This document shows positions 57,899-64,000 of a stretch of 64,000 nucleotides of DNA, one piece after another (position 1 is the first letter of the stretch; each line of letters starts with the position of its first letter). The translations under genes and the position numbers were made by a program. This DNA is from Thetidibacter halocola (GTDB taxonomy: Bacteria; Pseudomonadota; Alphaproteobacteria; Rhodobacterales; Rhodobacteraceae), in contig NZ_JAGTUU010000008.1 of the NCBI RefSeq assembly GCF_018224955.1, positions 1 to 64,000 of the forward strand. The letters are read 5' to 3'. The notes under the pieces were generated by a model. The model was not told where the DNA came from, did no database searches, and saw nothing but the letters and a program-made list of their open reading frames with translations.

Positions 57899-58719
57899 GC
57901 GCTTTCCTCCGTCCGGCCCATGATTTCCTCTTCCATGTCCCAGATCATGCCCAGGATTTCCTCTCGGCGCTGAGCGAATTCTGGGTGCCGCTTGACCTGC
58001 CGCAGGTCCTGGCCCACGCCGAGATCGGCGAAGGGCAGCCGGTATTCGCGGTGAATGCGGCCCGGGCGCGGCGCCATGACCAGCAGGCGTTCGCCCAGCA
58101 GCAACGCCTCTTCGACCGAGTGGGTGATGAGGATGATCGTCTTGCCCGTCTCCTTCCAGAGCTTGAGCACCAGGCTTTGCATCTTTTCCCGCGTCAGCGC
58201 ATCCAGCGCGCCCAGCGGTTCGTCCATCAGGATCACGTCGGGATCATTGGCAAGGCAGCGGGCCAGGGCCACGCGCTGCTGCATCCCGCCCGAAAGCTCG
58301 TAGACGGCCTTTTCCTTGAAGTCCCGCAGCCCCACGACGTCGAGCAGGTGATCGACCGTGCCGCCCCAGTCCTTTTCGCGCCGGCCCGCCATGCGGGGGC
58401 CGAAACTGACGTTCTCGCGCACGTTCATCCACTCGAACAGGGCACCTTGCTGAAAGACCATGCCGCGCTCGGCGTCCGGCCCCTTCACCAGATGGCCGTT
58501 CAGCGTGATCCGGCCTTCGGTGGGGGCAAGGAACCCCGCGACGATGTTCAGCAGCGTGGTCTTGCCGCAGCCCGACGGGCCCAGCACGCTCATCAACTCG
58601 CCCTGCTTGATCTTGAGGCTGATGTCCTTGAGTGCCTGCACCGCCGTGCCGTTCGGCAGGTCGAAGCGCATGGACAAGTTTTCGATGGTCAGTCCGGACA
58701 TGCCGTCGCGTCGGTTCAT
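57895..58719 (-). CDS. tauB: Taurine ABC transporter ATPase TauB
   Basis: 274 aa. Walker A GPSGCGKTT, signature ELSGGMQQRVALARCLANDPDVILMDEPLGALD, and THSVEEALLLGERLLVM, all as in the TauB/SsuB group. The ATG at 58719 overlaps the stop of the RidA gene (ATGA) and is preferred; ATG at 58701 is possible. Energises TauC. Confidence 0.92.
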   Translation of the reverse strand: MNRRDGMSGLTIENLSMRFDLPNGTAVQALKDISLKIKQGELMSVLGPSGCGKTTLLNIVAGFLAPTEGRITLNGHLVKGPDAERGMVFQQGALFEWMNVRENVSFGPRMAGRREKDWGGTVDHLLDVVGLRDFKEKAVYELSGGMQQRVALARCLANDPDVILMDEPLGALDALTREKMQSLVLKLWKETGKTIILITHSVEEALLLGERLLVMAPRPGRIHREYRLPFADLGVGQDLRQVKRHPEFAQRREEILGMIWDMEEEIMGRTEESA

Positions 58720-59123
58720 GCGGCAGTCCAGCCCGCGATGATGGCGTCGGCCTCCAGTTCCACCAGCCACTCGGGGTTCACGAAACGGTCGACCGCCATA
58801 ATCGTGTCCACAGGACGAACATCGCGGAAATACTCCTTCCGCACATCGATTGCGGCTTTCCAGTCGTCGATATTGGTAAGGATAACGCGAGTTCTGACGA
58901 CATCATGCAAACCTGAACCGGCCTGTTCGAGCGCCGCCTTGATAACCTCGATACATTGGCGGGTCTGCGCAGCCACATCTCCGACGCCAACAGTCTTGCC
59001 GTCCGGACCGACAGGGGCGGTTCCGCCTACCGAAATGAAGGGCCCAACCCTCACGGCACGCGAAAAGCCGACCACGGACTCCATCGGATTGCCGTTAGAA
59101 ATCAACTCGCGGTCGAAGCTCAT
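58716..59123 (-). CDS. RidA/YjgF-family protein in the taurine operon
   Basis: 135 aa chorismate-mutase-like trimeric fold: AVRVGPFISVGGTAPVGPDGKTVGVGDVAAQTRQCIEVIKAALEQAGSGLHDVVRTRVILTNIDDW. The Arg in VRTRVILTNI is the RidA substrate-binding arginine (R105 in E. coli). Lies between tauA (50 bases) and tauB (4-base overlap). RidA removes reactive enamines/imines formed by PLP enzymes; here it may protect against intermediates of the adjacent taurine transaminase, or act as a deaminase. Inferred. Confidence 0.9.
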   Translation of the reverse strand: MSFDRELISNGNPMESVVGFSRAVRVGPFISVGGTAPVGPDGKTVGVGDVAAQTRQCIEVIKAALEQAGSGLHDVVRTRVILTNIDDWKAAIDVRKEYFRDVRPVDTIMAVDRFVNPEWLVELEADAIIAGWTAA

Positions 59124-59173
59124 GATCCGTCCTCCATGGGTGTGCGCCCCGGATGGCTCCGGGGCGCGCGCCG

Positions 59174-60181
59174 TCACATTCCGTTCGCCGCCGAAAGCGG
59201 ACCGGTGTTGACGTTCTCGGCGTAGCTGTCCAGCGCCTTGTCGATGGACCCGGCCGCGACGAACACATCGGCCACGCCCTTCATGAAGTCCTGCGCGCCG
59301 CCGCCCAGCCACTTGGCGCCCAGCTGGTCCTCGACGGTCGGGAAGACGAAGGTCGCCATGGTCGCGGCGGTTGCCTCTTCGTCCATGCCGGCATCCTTGG
59401 CGATCACCGGCAGCATCATGGCGTGGTTGGCCTCATCGGCCCACATGGCGTTGGCATCGGCCGTCACCTTGAGGAACTTGGCCACAACGTCACTGTTCTC
59501 GGCGACCCAGCCGGCCGGGCCCGAGGTCACGTCGAAGACGAGGATGCCGAGGTCTTCCTTCTCGGCGCCGGTCAGCAGCACGTTGCCGTGTTCCTTCATC
59601 CGCCGCAGCGAGCCGCCCCAGCCGCAGGCCATGTCGACCGCGCCCTGTGCGATCGCCGCCGCGCCATCCGGCGGCGCCATGTCGACGACTTCCATCGAGG
59701 CGATGTCGACGCCGAAATGGGTCATCTGCTTGAGGAACCCGTAATGCGCCGCCGTGCCCAGCGGCACGGCCACCTTCTTGCCCGCCAGTTCGGCGGCCGA
59801 ATCCTTGTCGATCTCCAGTGCCTCGCGGACGACGCAGTTGTCGTTGTCGGAATAGCTGACCGCCACGTCGAGGATCTGGAGGTCCTGGCCCGCCGAGGTC
59901 GCGACCACGAAGGGCGGCACGCCCTGGCTGACGGACAGCTGAACGTCACCCGAGGCCATCGCCGCGCTCATCGCGGTGCCGGTATCGAAGCTGACCCAGT
60001 TGACGGTGACGCCCATCGCCTCGTCATACATGCCCTCGGCCTTGGCATACTGGAAGGGCATCGGCCATTCGAGGAAATAGCCCACGGTGATCTGGCCATG
60101 CCCGGCCGCCATCGCCGCTTGCGCGCCCGCCAGCAGCGCCGCGCCAGCCACCGCCCCCATCAACGTCTTCCTGATCGTCAT
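59174..60181 (-). CDS. tauA: Taurine ABC transporter substrate-binding protein TauA
   Basis: 335 aa with a signal peptide (TLMGAVAGAALLAGAQAAMAA). ITVGYFLEWPMPFQYAKAEGMYDE, VSFDTGTAMSAAMASGDVQLSVSQGVPPFVVATSAGQDL and GKKVAVPLGTAAHYGFLKQ follow the TauA/SsuA fold. GGGAG lies upstream of the ATG at 60181. Divergent from the aminotransferase gene; first gene of tauA-ridA-tauB-tauC. Confidence 0.93.
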   Translation of the reverse strand: MTIRKTLMGAVAGAALLAGAQAAMAAGHGQITVGYFLEWPMPFQYAKAEGMYDEAMGVTVNWVSFDTGTAMSAAMASGDVQLSVSQGVPPFVVATSAGQDLQILDVAVSYSDNDNCVVREALEIDKDSAAELAGKKVAVPLGTAAHYGFLKQMTHFGVDIASMEVVDMAPPDGAAAIAQGAVDMACGWGGSLRRMKEHGNVLLTGAEKEDLGILVFDVTSGPAGWVAENSDVVAKFLKVTADANAMWADEANHAMMLPVIAKDAGMDEEATAATMATFVFPTVEDQLGAKWLGGGAQDFMKGVADVFVAAGSIDKALDSYAENVNTGPLSAANGM

Positions 60182-60521
60182 CTGTCGTCTCCCATGTTGA
60201 TCCGCACGGGTCCGCCGCGCGGCGTCTGCATCGGCGCCTCTGCGGGGCGCCCTGGCCCGATCCGACCGGAAAACCGGCAATCGATCAATGTTTTTTCCGG
60301 GTACCGGCGTGGTTTCAGCTTTTCGAAACTGCCGATTTGGGCCTTGCGATGCGGACCAAGCTGCTGATACTTGGCGCATTTCCGAAATGCCCCGAAACGC
60401 CGCGCGTGCGGGGGCGAAATCTGGACTTACAGACGCAGACAAGCTGGCCCTATCGGTTGCCCATTGCGGCGGCTCATGTGCTAGCATCCCCGCAAGATAC
60501 GGATCATCAGGAGTCGCAGCC
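60182..60521. promoter_or_regulatory. Divergent tauA/tpa promoter region, no gene
   Basis: 340 bases without a supported coding region. It contains the TauR-like repeats at 60421-60453 and, for the aminotransferase, a possible promoter TTGCCC (60457-60462) with TAGCAT (60482-60487), 19 bases apart. No hairpin terminator or small ORF with a ribosome binding site was seen. Confidence 0.5.
60421..60453 (+). promoter_or_regulatory. TauR (MocR-type) binding-site candidate
   Basis: CTGGACTTAC (60421-60430) and CTGGCCCTAT (60444-60453) are direct repeats 23 bases apart. The first differs at one base from CTGGACTTAA, the repeat I recall for TauR at the Rhodobacter capsulatus tpa promoter. They lie just upstream of the possible -35 of the aminotransferase gene, a place suited to activation. 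Confidence 0.6.
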
Positions 60522-61910
60522 ATGGACGGCAATCTTTCCCCGAACGATCTTTCCCACATTGTCGAGGCCGACAAGGCCCATGTCTGGCACCACCTGATCC
60601 AGCACAAGCAGTTCGAGTCGAAGGATCCCAACGTCATTATCGAAGGCAAGGGGATGCGCGTCTGGAACCAGGCGGGCAAGGAACACCTCGACGCGGTATC
60701 GGGCGGCGTCTGGACGGTGAACGTGGGCTATGGCCGCGAGGAGATCGCCAAGGCGGTCTATGACCAGCTCATCAAGCTGAACTATTTCGCCGGCGCCGCA
60801 GGCTCTGTCCCCGGCGCGCTCTTCGCCGAGAAACTCATCTCCAAGATGCCGGGCATGAGCCGCGTCTACTACTGCAACTCTGGCTCCGAGGCGAACGAGA
60901 AGGCGTTCAAGATGGTCCGCCAGATCGCGCACAAGCGCTATGGCGGCAAGAAGAACAAGATCCTGTTCCGGGACCGCGATTACCACGGCACCACCATCGG
61001 CTGCCTCAGCGCCGGCGGCCAGGACGAGCGCAACGCGCAATACGGGCCTTTCGCGCCCGGCTTCGTGCGCGTGCCGCATTGCCTGGAATACCGCGCCGCC
61101 GACCAGAGCGCGCCGAAGCAGCATTACGGTGAATGGGCCGCCGACCAGATCGAGCAGGTGATCCTTCGCGAGGGTCCCGACACGGTAGGCGCGCTCTGCC
61201 TCGAACCGGTGACCGCCGGCGGCGGCGTCATCACCCCGCCCGAGGGTTACTGGCCCCGTGTGCAGGAGATCTGCCGCAAGTATGACATCCTCCTGCATAT
61301 CGACGAGGTCGTCTGCGGTCTTGGCCGCACCGGCACCTGGTTCGGCTATCAGCATTACGGCGTGCAGCCGGACATGGTGACAATGGCCAAGGGCGTCGCC
61401 TCGGGCTATGCAGCCATTGCCTGCCTGACCACGACCGAGGCAGTCTTTGACATGTTCAAGGACAATGCCGACGACCCGATGAACTATTTCCGTGACATCT
61501 CGACCTTTGGCGGCTGCACCGCCGGTCCCGCCGCCGCGATGGAAAACATGCGCATCATCGAGGATGAGGGCCTGCTGGAAAACACCAATGCCATGGGCGA
61601 CTACATGCTGGGCAAGCTGGCCGAGATGCAGGACAAGCACACGGTGATCGGCGACGTGCGCGGCAAGGGCCTGTTCCTGGGTGCCGAGCTGGTGGCCGAC
61701 CGCGACACGCGCGAGCCGATGGCCGAAAAGCGCGTCCAGGCCGTGGTCGCCGACTGTATGGGCCAGGGCGTCATCATCGGTGCGACCAACCGCTCTGTCC
61801 CCGGCTACAACAACACCCTTTGTTTCTCGCCGGCGCTGATCGCCACGAAGGACGATATCGACCACATCCTGTCTGCCGTGGATGGCGCGCTGACCCGCGT
61901 CTTCGGCTGA
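60522..61910 (+). CDS. tpa: Taurine-pyruvate aminotransferase
   Basis: 462 aa class III aminotransferase. CNSGSEANEKAFKMVRQ binds PLP phosphate, D261 is in HIDEVVCGLGRTG, and K290 in MAKGVASGY forms the Schiff base. The N-terminus MDGNLSPNDLSHIVEADKAHVWHHL matches taurine-pyruvate transaminases. It converts taurine and pyruvate to sulfoacetaldehyde and alanine. ATG at 60522 follows CAGGAG. Divergent from tauA. The following enzyme, sulfoacetaldehyde acetyltransferase (xsc), is not in this window. Its stop overlaps the GNAT gene by one base. Confidence 0.92.
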   Translation: MDGNLSPNDLSHIVEADKAHVWHHLIQHKQFESKDPNVIIEGKGMRVWNQAGKEHLDAVSGGVWTVNVGYGREEIAKAVYDQLIKLNYFAGAAGSVPGALFAEKLISKMPGMSRVYYCNSGSEANEKAFKMVRQIAHKRYGGKKNKILFRDRDYHGTTIGCLSAGGQDERNAQYGPFAPGFVRVPHCLEYRAADQSAPKQHYGEWAADQIEQVILREGPDTVGALCLEPVTAGGGVITPPEGYWPRVQEICRKYDILLHIDEVVCGLGRTGTWFGYQHYGVQPDMVTMAKGVASGYAAIACLTTTEAVFDMFKDNADDPMNYFRDISTFGGCTAGPAAAMENMRIIEDEGLLENTNAMGDYMLGKLAEMQDKHTVIGDVRGKGLFLGAELVADRDTREPMAEKRVQAVVADCMGQGVIIGATNRSVPGYNNTLCFSPALIATKDDIDHILSAVDGALTRVFG

Positions 61911-62599
61911 TGGACATCGAGACCAACGCGTTCGGGCAGCCTGTCGGGTTGCCCGTCGCGCTGGATCTGCCGCGCCCACCTCCGCCGCATGTTCCCCTCG
62001 ACGGGCGACATGTGCGGCTGGTGCCGATGGCGCCGGAACACGCGGACGGCTTTTTCGCCTGCTTCACCGACCCGGCGGGCTGGACCTACCTGGGCGAGGA
62101 TCGCGGCTTTGCCGATCTTGCCGACGCCCGTGCCTGGACAGAGGCGCACGCCGCCTCGCGCGATCCGCTGTTCTACACGGTGCTGCGCGAGGGTGTCCCG
62201 GTGGGCTTCTGCTCGTATCTCAGGATCACGCCGGTGCATGGCGTGATCGAGATCGGCTTTATCCATTTCTCGCCCGCGATACAGGGAACGCCCGCCGCAA
62301 CCGAGGTGCAATACCTGATGATGTCCCATGTCTTCGACGACCTGGGATACCGGCGCTACGAATGGAAATGCGATTCGCTGAACGCGCCCTCGCGCAAGGC
62401 CGCGGCGCGGCTGGGCTTTACCTACGAGGGCACGTTCCGGCAGGCGCAGGTAACCAAGGGGCGCAACCGCGACACGGCATGGTACTCGATCCTGGACAGC
62501 GAATGGCCCGCGCTGCGCGACCGGTTCCGCGCCTGGCTGGACCCGTCGAATTTTGACGCCGAGGGGCAGCAGATCCGGCGCCTCGAGGAGTGCGGCTGA
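61910..62599 (+). CDS. GNAT family N-acetyltransferase (RimJ/YdaF-like)
   Basis: 229 aa. VRLVPMAPEHADGFFACFTD begins the fold; FCSYLRITPVHGVIEIGFIHFSP and NAPSRKAAARLGFTYEGTFRQAQVTKGRNRDTAWYSILDSEW are typical of the RimJ/RimL-like group, which acetylates amino groups of proteins or small molecules using acetyl-CoA. The ATG shares one base with the tpa stop (TGATG), so it is translated with tpa. Whether its substrate is an amine linked to taurine metabolism is unknown. Confidence 0.9.
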   Translation: MDIETNAFGQPVGLPVALDLPRPPPPHVPLDGRHVRLVPMAPEHADGFFACFTDPAGWTYLGEDRGFADLADARAWTEAHAASRDPLFYTVLREGVPVGFCSYLRITPVHGVIEIGFIHFSPAIQGTPAATEVQYLMMSHVFDDLGYRRYEWKCDSLNAPSRKAAARLGFTYEGTFRQAQVTKGRNRDTAWYSILDSEWPALRDRFRAWLDPSNFDAEGQQIRRLEECG

Positions 62600-62678
62600 G
62601 ACTTGCGCCGCACCGGACGCCCGTCTACCGTGCAAAACCGGGCCGCAAGGCCCGATTTGGGTTGTCCGGATTTGAGCC

Positions 62679-63161
62679 ATGGCCTGCGTTTCAGGGTGTC
62701 CGCCACCCACCGATATCTGCGAAATGCTGCGCCGCGTGATCGACGAGTTGATCAACCGCGACAAGCACGCCGAAGGCGGCGGCGGCACCCATGGCCTGCG
62801 CCATCGCTTCGGTGAGCAGATCAATGGGCAGAACGGCCCCGGTACGCCCTCGTGGGACACGCATGACCAGGCGATCCGCAACCAGCAGCGCGGCTTGCGT
62901 CGCAGGCTCGAGGAATGGCAGCAGAACAATTGCGGCCCGCCGCCCCCCGGCGCCTGGCAATGGGCCACCCGACCCGCGCCGCAACCCAGCGAATGGGTCG
63001 ATCCCAATCCCGGCCCCTCGACGCGCGAGGTGGCGACCTATGCCGCGGGCGGTGCTGCCGCCGTGGGCGCGGGATATCTGCTCTATCGCGGCATCCGCAT
63101 GCTGCCCTCGCTCTTTCCGCCCCTCTGGGGCACCATTCCGGCAAACTTGGCGATCCCATGA
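62679..63161 (+). CDS. Unknown protein with N-terminal CPPPTDIC motif and C-terminal membrane helix
   Basis: 160 aa. Residues 3-14 (CVSGCPPPTDIC) hold three Cys; then a helical stretch rich in conserved-looking Gly/His/Arg (DELINRDKHAEGGGGTHGLRHRFGEQINGQNGPGT) and a helix RGLRRRLEEWQQNNC. A hydrophobic helix is at about 118-140 (VATYAAGGAAAVGAGYLLYRG). I recall similar proteins near secretion or polymorphic-toxin genes but cannot name the family. No strong ribosome binding site is visible before the ATG. ATGA overlap with the next gene. Confidence 0.78.
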   Translation: MACVSGCPPPTDICEMLRRVIDELINRDKHAEGGGGTHGLRHRFGEQINGQNGPGTPSWDTHDQAIRNQQRGLRRRLEEWQQNNCGPPPPGAWQWATRPAPQPSEWVDPNPGPSTREVATYAAGGAAAVGAGYLLYRGIRMLPSLFPPLWGTIPANLAIP

Positions 63162-63877
63162 CCTTCGACGAAGCCTTTGACTTTCCGGCCTCTCACTGGG
63201 GCGAACTGGTCGCCTACCTGACGATGGACCTGACCGACGCGGTCTGGCCACAGCTGGGCCTGCGGCTGGAACGCGACATGGACACCGCCCGCGACGACCT
63301 GCGGCGGATGATCGTGCAGCTGCGCGAAACCGCGGCCGCCCATCCCGACAACCTGCCCGACATCCGCGAATGGCTGTTCCGCTACAACGTGCCGGGCTGG
63401 ACCGAGGCGGAATTGCAGTCGCTGTGCGACATGGGCTGCCGCTTTGTCGCCGATCACGCCGACGCGCCGCATCTGTCGGGCTGGTCCATCGCGCTGGGTT
63501 CCTTCCCAGACAGCTTCCCGCGCACGATCGAGGCCAGCGGCACCAGCGGCGCGGCCCCGGCCCTGGCAAAAAGACTGGCCGAACGCGGCGTGCCCGTGAC
63601 CGCGCCGACGAAACTCAGCGCATGGGATTTGCAGCTCTGCGCCCGGCACGGCTGGAACCCCGAAAGCGACGAGGGCTTTCCCCCGATCGACACGACCGAC
63701 ATCGTCCTGTCGCTGGCCCGCACCGACAGCCTCCTGCGCGACCTAGCGCGGACCATGCCGCCCGCCGCGCAGCGCGCCCTGCATCAGGAAGCCACAGCAC
63801 TGCTGGACGAATGGGGCGTCTGGATGCCGGCGCCGCTGGACCCGCTGCACCTGAAGGTGGACGATGCTGCGCATTAA
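63158..63877 (+). CDS. Unknown cytoplasmic protein
   Basis: 239 aa, soluble, mostly helical by eye (HWGELVAYLTMDLTDAVWPQLG, ARDDLRRMIVQLRETAAAHPDNLPDIREWLFRYN). No signal peptide or membrane segment, no motif recognised. Coupled to the preceding gene by an ATGA overlap and overlapping the following gene by 14 bases, so the three act together. In secretion-linked operons proteins of this place and size are often adaptors or immunity proteins; that remains a guess. Confidence 0.8.
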   Translation: MTFDEAFDFPASHWGELVAYLTMDLTDAVWPQLGLRLERDMDTARDDLRRMIVQLRETAAAHPDNLPDIREWLFRYNVPGWTEAELQSLCDMGCRFVADHADAPHLSGWSIALGSFPDSFPRTIEASGTSGAAPALAKRLAERGVPVTAPTKLSAWDLQLCARHGWNPESDEGFPPIDTTDIVLSLARTDSLLRDLARTMPPAAQRALHQEATALLDEWGVWMPAPLDPLHLKVDDAAH

Positions 63878-64000
63878 CAACCGGCAATTCGCCGAATTCC
63901 GTGCCCGCGAGGCGATCCGCATCAAGGCCGCGGTGACGGAACGGATGCTGGCCGATCATCCCGACCTGGAACCCGACCGGGAGGGCGTGGCCGCCATGGT
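63864..64000 (+). CDS. Unknown protein, N-terminal part (cut by window end)
   Basis: 45 complete codons from ATG at 63864, starting MLRINNRQFAEFRAREAIRIKAAV and continuing TERMLADHPDLEPDREGVAAM without a stop. The start overlaps the previous gene by 14 bases. Strongly charged, helical N-terminus. The rest lies beyond the window; no assignment possible. Confidence 0.65.
   Translation, partial: MLRINNRQFAEFRAREAIRIKAAVTERMLADHPDLEPDREGVAAM

Overview
The window looks like a chromosomal segment of a high-GC alphaproteobacterium, most likely a Rhodobacteraceae (roseobacter-type) marine or soil heterotroph. This rests on the strong GC bias, the many ATGA/GTGA/TGATG gene overlaps, a BoxABC benzoyl-CoA epoxidation cluster next to an N-type ATPase, a taurine transaminase/TauABC locus, and TRAP and polyamine-type ABC transporters. 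I see no rRNA, tRNA, CRISPR array, insertion sequence or prophage.

Region by region. 1-7.5 kb (+): the end of acetyl-CoA synthetase, a second-type adenylate kinase, a DUF4212/sodium:solute symporter pair, a RibD/DHFR-like reductase, a cNMP-CBS-DUF294 nucleotidyltransferase and a membrane-anchored DEDDh exonuclease; this resembles the acetate-scavenging neighbourhood of other proteobacteria. 7.5-17.7 kb (-): aerobic benzoyl-CoA (box) degradation: benzoate-CoA ligase, hydrolase, DUF309, boxC, boxB, a tiny Fe-S protein, boxA, thioesterase, the regulator boxR and a degenerate 3-hydroxyacyl-CoA dehydrogenase homologue. Five copies of a TGCA-N6-TGCA element lie at the three transcription units and are the probable BoxR operators. 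boxD is not in the window. 17.9-28.9 kb (+): LOG protein, MBL/beta-CASP RNase, phosphotransacetylase and acetate kinase, followed by a nine-gene N-ATPase operon (atpD C Q R B E F A G) with no separate delta gene; the b subunit carries a delta-like tail.

28.9-31.4 kb is a decayed stretch in which at least four reading frames are broken by frameshifts. 31.5-35.8 kb (+) encodes a translationally coupled pair of large exported proteins of unknown function. 35.8-43.4 kb: amidase, MBL hydrolase and a PotABCD-type ABC transporter (-), diverging from a TetR regulator and a ureohydrolase of the guanidino-acid hydrolase type (+); this looks like a guanidino-compound or polyamine catabolic locus. 43.6-44.7 kb: two small exported/membrane proteins. 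44.8-47.7 kb (-): a DctPQM TRAP transporter with a strong intercistronic hairpin after dctP.

48-52.6 kb: polysaccharide deacetylase, a HAD phosphatase of the mannosyl-3-phosphoglycerate phosphatase type and glucosyl-3-phosphoglycerate synthase (+), convergent with a sucrose-phosphorylase-like GH13 enzyme (-); together these predict synthesis and phosphorolysis of the compatible solute glucosylglycerate. 52.7-56.6 kb: PNPOx-family protein, PlsC-type acyltransferase, FtsX and FtsE (-), diverging from a zinc-ribbon membrane protein (+). 56.6-61.9 kb: taurine uptake (TauC with a large extra domain, TauB, a RidA-family protein, TauA; -) diverging from taurine-pyruvate aminotransferase (+), with TauR-like repeats in the divergent promoter region. 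61.9-64 kb (+): a GNAT acetyltransferase followed by three overlapping genes of unknown function, the last cut by the window edge.
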